A stretch of 51,330 nt of DNA from Paludibacteraceae bacterium. Its GTDB lineage: Bacteria > Bacteroidota > Bacteroidia > Bacteroidales > Paludibacteraceae. The stretch covers positions 1 to 51,330 of the forward strand of contig JAILMN010000039.1 in NCBI GenBank assembly GCA_024692565.1, given 5' to 3'. The notes beneath the pieces are model-generated. The model ran no database searches. It saw only the letters and a program-made list of their open reading frames with translations, and was not told the origin of the DNA. Position 1 is the first letter of the stretch; each line of letters begins with the position of its first letter. Shown here in pieces: positions 34,900-43,653 of this stretch. Made by a program: the position numbers and the translations under genes.

Positions 34900-37514
34900 T
34901 TCAGCGCAGCGACCATTTCTTCCATGGCTGTATTCAATCCGTTCACATCACGTCCGCCGGCTGTAGCCATCCAGGGTTGACCTCCTCCGCCGCCCTGTAT
35001 ATGTTTGGCTGCAGACTTGATAATAGCGCCTGCATTCTTACCTTCATCCACCATCGGTTGGCTCAAGAACACCGCTATCGTCGGTTTGCCCTCCCATTGC
35101 GTAGCAGCCACTACGGCGAACTTCACATCGATGAACTTACCGCGCAGCAATGGCATCACGCCGCGTATCAGCTCCGGATTCTGTTCGCCTTGCAATCGAA
35201 CCAACTTGATATCGCCGAAGTCCTCTGCGCCGGTGATCAGATGGTCGCGGAACTGCGCAATCTTCTCTGCCGTGAACTGCTCGATCTGTTTCTTAAGCGC
35301 CGCATTCTCGTCTATCGACTTATGAATAGCCGCTACTAAATCCGGAGCGTTGTGCAGCACTTCGCGTAGATTATTGAGCATATCCTGCGCTGCGTAATAC
35401 AATTCGTCCGCTTTAGCCGCCGTCACCGCTTCGATACGACGCACACCGGCAGCGATACTCGTCTCCATCAGTATCCGCACGCAGCCGATGCGACCGGTTG
35501 AGCTGACATGGCAACCGCCGCACAGCTCCACCGAAGGACCGTATTTGATCACACGTACGTCATCGCCGTATTTCTCACCGAAGAGCGCCATCGCGCCCAT
35601 CGCCTTGGCTTTCGCTATCGGTGTATGGCGGCTTTCCTCCAAGTGTGTATCCTGACGAATGAGTGCATTAGCCAGTTTCTCCACTTCGCGCAACTCTTCC
35701 GGCGTCACTTTCTGGAAATGGCTAAAGTCGAAGCGCAGACTCTCGGGCGTCACGAGACTACCCTTCTGCTCCACATGCTTGCCCAACACCTCACGTAGGG
35801 CATAATGCAGGATGTGCGTTGCGGAGTGGTTGCATGCAATCGCCTGACGACGCTCCGCATCCACTTGCGCCACGAACGTAGCCTCTACATCCTGCGGCAA
35901 CTCCGTCATGATATGTACCGGCAATCCATTCTCTCGCTTACAATCTAAAATCTTAAATTTTAAATCTTCAATTCGGAGATATCCTGTATCTCCGACCTCA
36001 CCGCCCATCTCGGCATAGAACGGCGTCTTGCTCAGCACTACCTGGTAGAAACTCTTGCCCTTCTGGCTCACCTGACGGTAACGAAGGATCTGCGTCTCGC
36101 ATTCCAGTTCATCGTATCCCACGAATTCCGTCTCTCCTTCGCGCAGAACGGTCCAGTCGCCTAAGTCCTGCTTATTGGCTTCACGGCCCATTGATTTCTG
36201 GTGCTCCAGCGCCTTGTTATATTCCTCTTCGTTGGTGGTAAATCCATTCTCGCGCAGAATCAATTCCGTCAGGTCGAGCGGGAAACCGTAGGTATCTTTG
36301 AGCGTGAATACATCCACACCACTAATCTCGGTCTTGCCGGCTTTGCGCGCTTCGTCCATCAGTTTGTCGAGCAGCGTGATACCTTTGTCCAGCGTACGCA
36401 GGAAGGCCTCTTCTTCGGATTTGATAACCGGAGTGATTTGTGATTCCTGCTTCACCAATTCCGGATAAGCTTCACCCATATCGGCTATCAACTGCGGCAC
36501 CAACTGATATAAGAATGCACTGCGCATATTCAGGAACGTGTAGCCGTACCGAACGGCGCGACGAAGAATACGACGGATGACATAACCCGCTTTCTCATTG
36601 CTCGGCAACTGTCCGTCCGTGATAGCGAACGCAATCGTACGGATATGATCGGCAATCACGCGCATCGCGATGTCGGTCTTCTCATCTTTGCCGTATTCGC
36701 AACCGCAGATAGAGCCGATCTTCTTCAGCATCGGTTGGAAGACGTCCGTATCGTAGTTGCTCGTCTTGCCCTGTATCGTGCGCACGAGGCGCTCGAACCC
36801 CATACCGGTATCAATCACTTTCTTTGCCAGCGGCTCCAAACTGCCGTCCGCCTTGCGGTTGTATTGCATGAAAACGATATTCCAAATCTCAATGACCTGC
36901 GGATGATCTTTGTTCACCAGTTCACGTCCCGGCACTTTAGCGCGTTCTTCCGCACTACGGCTATCCACATGGATCTCGCTGCACGGACCGCAAGGACCCG
37001 TATCGCCCATCTCCCAGAAATTATCATGCTTGTTGCCGTTCAGTATATGATCAGCCGGCAGGTGCTTTGCCCAAATAGCCGCAGCCTCGTCATCACGTGC
37101 CAGACCTTCCTCCGGCGAACCTTCAAACACCGTGGCATACAGATTAGACGGATCGATCTTCAGCACATCTACGATATACTCCCATGCAAAATCAATCGCT
37201 TCTTGTTTGAAATAATCGCCGAACGACCAGTTGCCCAACATCTCGAACATCGTGTGGTGATACGTATCGTGTCCCACTTCCTCCAGGTCGTTATGTTTTC
37301 CGCTCACGCGCAGACATTTCTGGCTGTCTGCCACACGCGGATATTTGATCGGGTCGTTACCCAATATGATTCCTTTCCATGGGTTCATACCCGCATTGGT
37401 GAACATCAGCGTCGGATCATCTTTAATCACCATAGGAGCACTCGGCACCACCTGGTGACCCTTGCTCGCCATGAAATCCAAAAAACTCTGTCTAATCTCT
37501 TTACTTGTTTTCAT
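34896..37514 (-). CDS. alaS: Alanyl-tRNA synthetase
   Basis: 872 residues from ATG 37514 ([15 protein letters not shown]). Class II catalytic core with [11 protein letters not shown], the tRNA-recognition region, editing domain with zinc/active-site [14 protein letters not shown] and CGGCHVS, and the C-terminal DHHA1-like domain ending [13 protein letters not shown]. Complete. The open frame upstream to 37703 lies inside pdxA and is not used. The start overlaps the pdxA 3' end by 14 bases. In the linker before the editing domain, [12 protein letters not shown] is encoded by a heptamer array. Confidence 0.96.
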   Translation of the reverse strand: MKTSKEIRQSFLDFMASKGHQVVPSAPMVIKDDPTLMFTNAGMNPWKGIILGNDPIKYPRVADSQKCLRVSGKHNDLEEVGHDTYHHTMFEMLGNWSFGDYFKQEAIDFAWEYIVDVLKIDPSNLYATVFEGSPEEGLARDDEAAAIWAKHLPADHILNGNKHDNFWEMGDTGPCGPCSEIHVDSRSAEERAKVPGRELVNKDHPQVIEIWNIVFMQYNRKADGSLEPLAKKVIDTGMGFERLVRTIQGKTSNYDTDVFQPMLKKIGSICGCEYGKDEKTDIAMRVIADHIRTIAFAITDGQLPSNEKAGYVIRRILRRAVRYGYTFLNMRSAFLYQLVPQLIADMGEAYPELVKQESQITPVIKSEEEAFLRTLDKGITLLDKLMDEARKAGKTEISGVDVFTLKDTYGFPLDLTELILRENGFTTNEEEYNKALEHQKSMGREANKQDLGDWTVLREGETEFVGYDELECETQILRYRQVSQKGKSFYQVVLSKTPFYAEMGGEVGDTGYLRIEDLKFKILDCKRENGLPVHIMTELPQDVEATFVAQVDAERRQAIACNHSATHILHYALREVLGKHVEQKGSLVTPESLRFDFSHFQKVTPEELREVEKLANALIRQDTHLEESRHTPIAKAKAMGAMALFGEKYGDDVRVIKYGPSVELCGGCHVSSTGRIGCVRILMETSIAAGVRRIEAVTAAKADELYYAAQDMLNNLREVLHNAPDLVAAIHKSIDENAALKKQIEQFTAEKIAQFRDHLITGAEDFGDIKLVRLQGEQNPELIRGVMPLLRGKFIDVKFAVVAATQWEGKPTIAVFLSQPMVDEGKNAGAIIKSAAKHIQGGGGGQPWMATAGGRDVNGLNTAMEEMVAALK
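35941..35975. repeat. Heptamer array inside alaS
   Basis: Units CAATCTA, AAATCTT, AAATTTT, AAATCTT, CAATTCG. The 18 bases AAATTTTAAATCTTCAAT recur in pdxA in the same repeat phase. Confidence 0.8.
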
Positions 37515-38607
37515 CATATTTAGTTGTCTTGAAGTCAATAAACTCACGACGCGGTTTGCCTTCGCTCTCCGGACGCTCGATGAACGGCAGCGGATTGGCG
37601 CGCAACTCATCATACTCCGCACGTGTTCGCAGCACATCAAGCGCCATATAGATCGCATTGCGCATACTGCTCTCGTCCGCGATATTCTTTCCCGCGATGT
37701 CATATCCCGTTCCGTGATCCGGAGACGTACGAACGATACTCAAACCCGCGGTATAATTGACGCCGCTCATATCCAAGGTCTTGAATGGAATCAATCCCTG
37801 GTCGTGATACATCGCCAGCACCGCATCGAAATGATCGTAATGACCACTACCGAAGAACCCGTCGGCTGCATACGGACCGAATGCCCATATACCCTGCGTC
37901 TTCGCTTTCTCTATCGCCGGAACAATAATCTCCTGCTCCTCTTTGCCCAACAATCCTGCATCCCCTGCATGCGGATTGAGCGCCAGCACAGCAATACGGG
38001 GTTTCTCGATTGCGAAGTCGCGTTTCAGACTGTTATTCAGAATCGTCAGTTTGGCGAGGATTCGTTCTTCCGTGATCTGCGCCGGTATATCGGCTAACGC
38101 CACATGATTGCATACCAGCGCCACCCGCAGATTCCCGCTGCACAGCATCATCAAACTGCCAAATTTTAAATCTTCAATCTCCAATTTGAAATATTCCGTG
38201 AGGAATTCCGTATGCCCTCCTCCCAACGCTTCTTTGTTAATCGGCGCGGTCACCAATGCCTGCACTTTTCCTTCTTTCAAATCACGGCATGCGCGGTCCA
38301 ACGAAGCCTTTGCTGCTTTATTCGACTCTTCGGTGTTCTTGCCCAATTCCACCGGCAGGTTGTCCGTATAGCAAGTTATCATATTGAGGCGTCCGTCTTT
38401 CGCCTGCTCCGGCGTATCAATCATATTCCAGTTGATGTTGCGGTACTCCTCACCCAACGTGTGGATATGCTGCTTCGCTACGGCGGCATTGCCGTAAATC
38501 ACCGGACGCATCACTTCGAACATATATCCGTTCAGCAGCGCCTTGATAATCACTTCATATCCTATGCCGTTCGTATCCCCGGCCGTTATCGCTATTATCG
38601 GTTTCAT
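37501..38607 (-). CDS. pdxA: 4-hydroxythreonine-4-phosphate dehydrogenase
   Basis: 368-residue metal- and NAD-dependent enzyme of the DXP-independent-start (PdxA) vitamin B6 route. [57 protein letters not shown] and [14 protein letters not shown] are the family motifs, including metal-binding His. A heptamer array encodes [12 protein letters not shown] in a surface segment. Confidence 0.95.
   Translation of the reverse strand: MKPIIAITAGDTNGIGYEVIIKALLNGYMFEVMRPVIYGNAAVAKQHIHTLGEEYRNINWNMIDTPEQAKDGRLNMITCYTDNLPVELGKNTEESNKAAKASLDRACRDLKEGKVQALVTAPINKEALGGGHTEFLTEYFKLEIEDLKFGSLMMLCSGNLRVALVCNHVALADIPAQITEERILAKLTILNNSLKRDFAIEKPRIAVLALNPHAGDAGLLGKEEQEIIVPAIEKAKTQGIWAFGPYAADGFFGSGHYDHFDAVLAMYHDQGLIPFKTLDMSGVNYTAGLSIVRTSPDHGTGYDIAGKNIADESSMRNAIYMALDVLRTRAEYDELRANPLPFIERPESEGKPRREFIDFKTTKYDENK
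38161..38195. repeat. Heptamer array inside pdxA
   Basis: Units AAATTTT, AAATCTT, CAATCTC, CAATTTG, AAATATT. Confidence 0.8.
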
Positions 38608-38608
38608 C

Positions 38609-38649
38609 CAATCTAAAATGTAAAATCTAAAATGTAAAATTTAAAATCG
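38609..38649. repeat. Heptamer array between nitroreductase gene and pdxA
   Basis: Units CAATCTA, AAATGTA, AAATCTA, AAATGTA, AAATTTA fill the 33-base gap and reach into the end of the nitroreductase gene. Confidence 0.85.
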
Positions 38650-39153
38650 TTCGTTATGAATCTTGTCATAACGCAGTTTGTCAAGTTCATATACGCGTCT
38701 TTCTTCGTCTTTATATCCTAACGTCACCACGCATATCACGGTTAAATCATCCGGTACACCGGTCAATTGCTTAATCAAACTCTCTGCCTCATCGCGTCCC
38801 TCGATATGACACCAGCATGCGCCTAATCCCTGTTCCGCCGCAGCCAACAGCAGATGTTCCGCCGCAATCGCACCGTCATACAGCGCTGTCGCAGAAACAT
38901 GCGTATCAACCGCTACCACAATAGCCGCCATCGCGGTCTCTAACATCCCTGCACCATACTCTTTGCATGGAGCCATAGCGCGTATCGTAGCCGTATCGCG
39001 CACCACCACAAACTCCCATGGAGTAAGCCTTTTACCCGACGGCGCCATCAGTGCGCACCGCAACAGATAGTCAATCTTCTCCTGCTCCACAGGCTGCGAC
39101 GTATACTTCCGTATCGACCGCCGTCTCTGACACAACTGCTCAAAACTTTCCAT
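38641..39153 (-). CDS. Nitroreductase family protein
   Basis: 170-residue FMN-dependent oxidoreductase. RRRSIRKYTSQPV is the family FMN-binding opening, followed by CALMAPSGKRLTPWEFVVV and GLGACWCHI. Substrate unknown. Start is ATG 39153; the upstream TTG at 39174 lies in the promoter. First gene of the operon to pdxA and alaS. Confidence 0.9.
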   Translation of the reverse strand: MESFEQLCQRRRSIRKYTSQPVEQEKIDYLLRCALMAPSGKRLTPWEFVVVRDTATIRAMAPCKEYGAGMLETAMAAIVVAVDTHVSATALYDGAIAAEHLLLAAAEQGLGACWCHIEGRDEAESLIKQLTGVPDDLTVICVVTLGYKDEERRVYELDKLRYDKIHNERF

Positions 39154-39171
39154 CTTCTCACAAATATCGCG

Positions 39172-39202
39172 CAAAGTTACAACAAATATTTGGAATAAAC
39201 AA
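39172..39202 (-). promoter_or_regulatory. Promoter of the nitroreductase-pdxA-alaS operon
   Basis: Minus strand: -7 TAACTTTG (39179-39172) with TTG about 20 bases upstream (39202-39200). Confidence 0.6.
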
Positions 39203-39254
39203 GGATTTGCCGGTAAAAATTAAATTTATTTAAATTTTTAACCAAAAATACTTG

Positions 39255-39326
39255 TTGTTCGCACAACTGTGCGGACGAAACTTCGAAGGGTCCCCTCCCA
39301 GGGTAGTTGGTTGAAGTTACAACAAA
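39255..39326 (+). repeat. Two-hairpin element, copy 1
   Basis: A palindromic hairpin (39255-39278; GTTCGCACA / TGTGCGGAC, T-G pairs on the + strand) is followed by a conserved hairpin: AACTTCGA (39279-39286) pairs with TTGAAGTT (39311-39318) and CCCT/AGGG forms an inner stem. The same arrangement recurs 148 bases downstream. Possibly an RNA element or a small repeat of MITE/REP type. Confidence 0.6.
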
Positions 39327-39403
39327 TTAATCAAATGTGCAAATAATTTGGACAAAAAAAGTAAATTTGCTTGCTTATTTAGTATTTTGGCCTAATTAGT
39401 TGT

Positions 39404-39474
39404 CAGTTGCAGTATACTGCGACTGTAACTTCGAAGGGTTCCCTCTCAGGGTAGTTGGTCGAAGTTACTACAAA
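39404..39474 (+). repeat. Two-hairpin element, copy 2
   Basis: Palindrome CAGTTGCAGTATACTGCGACTG is truncated in description to its arms CAGTTGCAGT / ACTGCGACTG (39404-39425), then the conserved hairpin: GTAACTTCGA (39425-39434) pairs perfectly with TCGAAGTTAC (39459-39468), with inner stem CCCT-CTC-AGGG. The first hairpin differs in sequence from copy 1 but keeps the fold. Confidence 0.6.
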
Positions 39475-39518
39475 TATTGTTTGTTTTTTTGATATATGCA
39501 AGATTTTAATAAAAATTA

Positions 39519-40613
39519 TTAAAATTTACGCCAAAACTTCGCATCCGCGTTTCTTGTTTCTTCGATTGATTGCGGGTAATTCTCTATAAACCACACAAGC
39601 CAACCCGTCACATCAATCTTCTCCGATAACAACGTCTTTGATGCCTCACGCATCCGTTTCGCCAACGTTTCCGGTTCCTCGTTCAACAACTCCATACCCT
39701 TCGCTATCGCTTGCTCTTGATCCGCGGCACTCTCCGTGTAGCACCAGCACAAACCATACCTCTCTTGCAAGTCGCGCGTATAATACCTTCCTGTATTGTC
39801 CAAGTAAATACCTGGTACACTTAACATCGCTGCTTCCGACACCATCGTTGCTGACTCTCCGAACACCAAAGTAGCATGAGCCAACACATGCCCAATCATC
39901 TCCGGTGCTGCCGGCAGCATATAACCCGCCAACGATTCCGGCAACGGACTTTCAGAAGAAATAAATACTTTTGCATACTGACTCATCTGCCGCACGGCTT
40001 CCAGTTTATTCTCAAGCGACACGCCTTTGTGCCCTTTATCATGGGTAGCATGCCATGACACAAATCGCATCAGTACATACCGCTCCTCCGCTGCTATACC
40101 TAACAACCGGCACACCTCCTCTCGCTTCATCGGACTAAAACGATGCGGATGCAGGTATAGCAACTCGTTGTACCCGGGATACTTCAACACTTTCGCATCA
40201 TGTATTGGATGCTCATAATCGCTGGTCAGCACCACCGACGTGAATGGCAGGTACATTCGCACTTGCTCCATATTGAATGTATCTTCAAACGCGATAGCCG
40301 GTTTGCCAAGCAATCGCGCCACATACGCTGCCACGATAGAGCCGTGACTCAGGAATACATCTGCTTTAAAGCGACGTGCTATCCGCCACACTTTGCATAC
40401 ACATTTCAGGTTAAATAACACACGGCTTATTTTGCCGGCACGTTTACGTCCCAGATTGATGTATGGCAGTTGTTCAGCTTCCAAAAGTTTTTTCTCAAAC
40501 TCCTTGTCACGAATAGCAAAAAGGATATTGTGTCCCCTTTTTAGCATCTCGTGTGCAAAGCAACGAAACATGTGTACATGCGCCGGATGGTTTATGTCTA
40601 TCAGTATTCTCAC
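39519..40613 (-). CDS. DUF354 family protein, probable glycosyltransferase
   Basis: 364 residues with a GT-B-like look: MRILIDINHPAHVHMFRCFAHEML, LSHGSIVAAYVARLLGKPAIAFEDT and a C-terminal GESATMVSEAAMLSVPGIYL sugar-nucleotide-type motif, as in DUF354 (archaeal and bacterial glycan loci). Substrate unknown. Part of the glycan gene cluster on the minus strand. Confidence 0.75.
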   Translation of the reverse strand: MRILIDINHPAHVHMFRCFAHEMLKRGHNILFAIRDKEFEKKLLEAEQLPYINLGRKRAGKISRVLFNLKCVCKVWRIARRFKADVFLSHGSIVAAYVARLLGKPAIAFEDTFNMEQVRMYLPFTSVVLTSDYEHPIHDAKVLKYPGYNELLYLHPHRFSPMKREEVCRLLGIAAEERYVLMRFVSWHATHDKGHKGVSLENKLEAVRQMSQYAKVFISSESPLPESLAGYMLPAAPEMIGHVLAHATLVFGESATMVSEAAMLSVPGIYLDNTGRYYTRDLQERYGLCWCYTESAADQEQAIAKGMELLNEEPETLAKRMREASKTLLSEKIDVTGWLVWFIENYPQSIEETRNADAKFWRKF

Positions 40614-40622
40614 TTTAACTTT

Positions 40623-40657
40623 ACAATTTCAAGTTTCAAGTTTATAATTTCAAATTT
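40623..40657. repeat. Heptamer array between the DUF354 gene and the four-helix relic
   Basis: Units ACAATTT, CAAGTTT, CAAGTTT, ATAATTT, CAAATTT. Confidence 0.85.
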
Positions 40658-40757
40658 GCTTATTGTACTCATGCTGCTTCTCTCTTAAGTATTTACGTAG
40701 TTTGTTTATCTTAATTGAGAACTCGACACATTTATCAAGCAGTTCTTCTTTGCTCAT
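40650..40757 (-). pseudogene. N-terminal remnant of a four-helix-bundle (S23-type) protein
   Basis: 35 codons, MSKEELLDKCVEFSIKINKL and so on to LREKQHEYNKQI then TGA. This matches the first helix of the 23S rRNA-intervening-sequence four-helix-bundle family (EFS..I..L..YL....E...SKQ); full proteins are about 120 residues. The frame ends inside a heptamer array, so the gene appears cut off there. Confidence 0.6.
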
Positions 40758-40759
40758 AT

Positions 40760-40816
40760 ATTTGAATTTTGAAATCCTAAATCTCTATACTAAATTTGAA
40801 TTTTGAAATCCTAAAT
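40760..40816. repeat. Direct duplication of 23 bases with heptamer character
   Basis: ATTTGAATTTTGAAATCCTA.. occurs identically at 40760-40782 and 40794-40816; the intervening bases continue the 7-base rhythm. Confidence 0.75.
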
Positions 40817-41859
40817 TATTTTATGCATTTAAGAAGCCATACTCCAAATTTACCTACTTGGTAAAGTATGGGCTTCGTAATGCAAATAAACCTCCCGTGC
40901 TCTACCTCTTTGCCACCGAATTTGGCCTTGAAGTCGCGGACTCCATACGCTTCATCGGGTTTCCCGGCTCCCATCATGTCGAATCGTGGACAGTCATGCT
41001 CCGCTGCATATCGTATACCGGCATAGGTAGCCAATGTTGATGGGAATATCGTTTTCCATTCTCCGTCCCGTCCACATGCGAACCATTCGTAAAGACACTT
41101 ACCTTCCTGCTCCACGCATACGGTGCCTCCGATTATCTCATTGTTTAGCGCAACGAGTATAAACCGTCCATCTTTATGCTGCCATAACTTCTCAAAGAAC
41201 GAGAATGGGAACAATGGTGTCTTGACGCGTGTCTTATACCGGTGCTCAAGAATCGCATAATATTCTCGCACTTGCTCCAATGTCGGCTTCTCAATGATCG
41301 TTGCCCCATCGCGCAAGGATGTCCGTATGTCGCGCTTTCTGCTCTTCCCTAAATTTGCCTCTACCACCTCCGCGTTACTCGTATCCACATGAAAGTTCAG
41401 ATGTGGAATATACTCAAACCCAGCCGCAGCGAACGCATCCTTCCATCTGCTATAGTCATTGAAGTTCCGGCACTCCACATAGATTGCCTCGCTCTTCAAC
41501 TCCTTCCTTACAGCACTCATCAACTCCATAACCTCTGCTTCAGTACAGTCATCAGCCAATGCCGGTCCACCAACAATGATAGCTCTCCTTGTAAAGTACT
41601 GCTTTATCGCATTCTTCTCCACCGTAACATAACCTACACATACACCTCGAAGCGTTTGTAATGATGGATTGATAGAATGTTGCGCTTCGCTTAATGGTGT
41701 TTCCTTAGAAATAGCAACCACAAACGGCAGGAACAACTCCGGCATACTCGCAAAGAACTCATACGCCATAGGCGTCTGAAACCACGTAGCTGCAGCACTG
41801 GCTTTTACCAACGCTCCCCACTCTTTTCTATCTATTTTATTTCCCGATAATATCTTCAT
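40816..41859 (-). CDS. FemAB-like / GNAT-fold peptidyl- or acyltransferase
   Basis: 347 residues of the FemAB/Acetyltransf_6 type: TWFQTPMAYEFFASMPELFLPFVV near the N-terminus, SRKRDIRTSLRDGATI, YEWFACGRDGEWK and FDMMGAGKPDEAYGVRDFKAKFGG. Relatives add amino acids to lipid II or acyl groups in surface-glycan loci. It starts 21 bases after the last defence gene, and a decayed paralogue lies at 48850-49042, so the defence cassette separates two FemAB genes. Confidence 0.8.
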   Translation of the reverse strand: MKILSGNKIDRKEWGALVKASAAATWFQTPMAYEFFASMPELFLPFVVAISKETPLSEAQHSINPSLQTLRGVCVGYVTVEKNAIKQYFTRRAIIVGGPALADDCTEAEVMELMSAVRKELKSEAIYVECRNFNDYSRWKDAFAAAGFEYIPHLNFHVDTSNAEVVEANLGKSRKRDIRTSLRDGATIIEKPTLEQVREYYAILEHRYKTRVKTPLFPFSFFEKLWQHKDGRFILVALNNEIIGGTVCVEQEGKCLYEWFACGRDGEWKTIFPSTLATYAGIRYAAEHDCPRFDMMGAGKPDEAYGVRDFKAKFGGKEVEHGRFICITKPILYQVGKFGVWLLKCIK

Positions 41860-41880
41860 GGGTCTTTATTTTTCGCTTTG

Positions 41881-42390
41881 TTATATTTGTGCACTTAATA
41901 TATTAATGAGTTGTTTTCTAACCGCATCTAAAATACCTTTCATATAAGATACTTTTGTTTGCTGATATGCTTTATTGATTTGCCCTTGCGCATAAACTGC
42001 GCCCAATACAATATTGAGCTTTCCGTCCTTAATTAACACACGGGGTGCTTCATCATTCTTTCTACAAATTATCGCTTCTATACCTCTTACTCCTTGAGCT
42101 ACATACATTGTGCATAATTCCTGTTTAATCTTCTCTGAAACTCCTTGCACATCTGCATGCACAACTCTACTCCCATAAATAGGATCCTCATATTCCACAT
42201 ATACCTCACATGGAATCTTACGATACTCCGGCAATATGGCATCACTGGCATATCCATCCAATTCATTCTTTATCCACACCAACACCTCACTATCGCATTC
42301 TTCGACTAGCAACTCCTGCGCACACCGCAATGATTCGGATAGTGATAATTGTCCACTAAATAATGCATTCTTAATCTCTCTCGCTTTCAT
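41881..42390 (-). CDS. AbiTii-domain protein (predicted defence component)
   Basis: 169 residues. Residues about 1-75 (LFSGQLSLSESLRCAQELLV, EVLVWIKNELDGYASDAILPEYRKIP) match the AbiTii abortive-infection domain, with its W-I-x-x-E-L-x-G-Y and L-P-x-Y-R landmarks. The C-terminal part is not recognised. AbiTii-type proteins are found in phage-defence contexts; biochemical activity unknown. It shares ATGA with the DUF6602 gene and ends the cassette. AT-rich compared with the core genes. Possible effector or accessory factor. Confidence 0.72.
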   Translation of the reverse strand: MKAREIKNALFSGQLSLSESLRCAQELLVEECDSEVLVWIKNELDGYASDAILPEYRKIPCEVYVEYEDPIYGSRVVHADVQGVSEKIKQELCTMYVAQGVRGIEAIICRKNDEAPRVLIKDGKLNIVLGAVYAQGQINKAYQQTKVSYMKGILDAVRKQLINILSAQI

Positions 42391-43205
42391 GCCGTTTCTC
42401 CTTTCTTCTCACTATCTTTCTCCTCAACACCCCTTGTACTCGCCTCTATATACTTATTATAATCCAGTGCCGCTACCGTTCCGATTTTCTGCTGGATATA
42501 CTGAGACAACTGCATTACTATAAACACCAACGAATTCTCCGTCTCAGAATAATTCACTTCTCTAAACCTTCGTTCGTCATATACTGTGCTCATTGACTCA
42601 TTTGTTTTGTCCAGTTCTCCTTCATTATCATATTCAACCTTAAATGCATACTTATCTTCCGCACATCCCATATCTATGGTTTTTAAACCACTCAACCCCT
42701 TCAAATGATTCGCTAAGGTTTCTCTCTTATAAGTTGTAGTATTCGCAAGTATGCCACCAATTATTTTGGTAAGATTACGTGCTGGGAACAATCTTCCAGA
42801 CGATATCATATCCACCGTCGTCCTCTTTAATCGTCTCACACTGGCTATCTTTTCCCCTGCATACTCTATATGGTCATTCAACTCCGGCTTCACTTCAAAT
42901 ACCGCATACACACCCTCAGCCGGTATATATGTAAACCCATTCTGTCGGAATACAAATGGCGTATAGAAATTGTCGTAAACCACAATATCTATCTGATCAC
43001 TTACATTTCCCTCATTATCTATCACCATTGCTTTGTCCACACTATAGCGGTTCGGCAGATACTTGCGAAATAACTCTATCCATGAGTTCTCCATGGCATC
43101 CCCTTTGCTTCCGGGATGCGCTATAAACTCTCTGTTCACGCCCAACTCCACTTCCATTGCTCGCTGTAAGCCATGGAACAACGCTTTCATATTAACAGTG
43201 CCCAT
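42387..43205 (-). CDS. DUF6602 protein, predicted PD-(D/E)XK nuclease
   Basis: 272 residues. A PD-(D/E)XK-like core is visible: Glu39 (GDAMENSWIELF), Asp73 in SDQIDIVVYD, and Glu104-x-Lys106 in VYAVFEVKPEL, the spacing expected of this fold. This matches DUF6602. The C-terminal third (about 195-272) is charged and unrecognised, with a Lys/Glu-rich end. It directly follows cap3 (14-base overlap), where CBASS effectors are commonly encoded, so it is the best nuclease-effector candidate. Ligand-sensing domain not recognised. Confidence 0.72.
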   Translation of the reverse strand: MGTVNMKALFHGLQRAMEVELGVNREFIAHPGSKGDAMENSWIELFRKYLPNRYSVDKAMVIDNEGNVSDQIDIVVYDNFYTPFVFRQNGFTYIPAEGVYAVFEVKPELNDHIEYAGEKIASVRRLKRTTVDMISSGRLFPARNLTKIIGGILANTTTYKRETLANHLKGLSGLKTIDMGCAEDKYAFKVEYDNEGELDKTNESMSTVYDERRFREVNYSETENSLVFIVMQLSQYIQQKIGTVAALDYNKYIEASTRGVEEKDSEKKGETA

Positions 43206-43653
43206 ATCTCAATAGTTTTTTATTGTCATATAAATACAATGTGTATCCTTTCGCTCCGTTCTTACTCGCTGCCTCTATCAGCAATAACGGAGTTTTAATT
43301 CTTGTTGTCTCATACTCGGCTATCTCTGCCATTGACCTTATATCTCTACTGCTATATTGTGACTTTCCATTCGTATGTGAGTGCCACTCCCCTACATAAT
43401 GCACTTGATGCTCCCTTTGTATTCGCTCAAATTGTTTCTCATCCACATCGCGCTCAAACGAATATCGCGTCGCCCTATACTTAATCGGCTTCTCCATATA
43501 TGTCACATATACTGTCAGCCCATCATATCTACCAAATAGGAATCCGCCTCCTTCATGTGGATACGCTTCTTTCGCTACTTTATCTATTGCTTGCAACACC
43601 TTATCGGCAATCTCCGCATACCATTCCTTATCTGTCAATTTCAGTCTTACCAT
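43192..43653 (-). CDS. cap3: CBASS Cap3: JAB/JAMM isopeptidase
   Basis: 153 residues, a single JAMM domain with all metal and catalytic residues: Glu34 in PHEGGGFLFG, then His91-x-His93-x7-Ser101-x2-Asp104 (EWHSHTNGKSQYSSRD). Cap3 cleaves the bond that Cap2 makes between the CD-NTase C-terminus and its target, reversing activation. It overlaps cap2 by 7 bases. Confidence 0.88.
   Translation of the reverse strand: MVRLKLTDKEWYAEIADKVLQAIDKVAKEAYPHEGGGFLFGRYDGLTVYVTYMEKPIKYRATRYSFERDVDEKQFERIQREHQVHYVGEWHSHTNGKSQYSSRDIRSMAEIAEYETTRIKTPLLLIEAASKNGAKGYTLYLYDNKKLLRYGHC

Noticed and set aside
36645..37523. 292-codon open frame on the + strand
   Set aside because: Shadow of alaS on the opposite strand; no family resemblance and no promoter.
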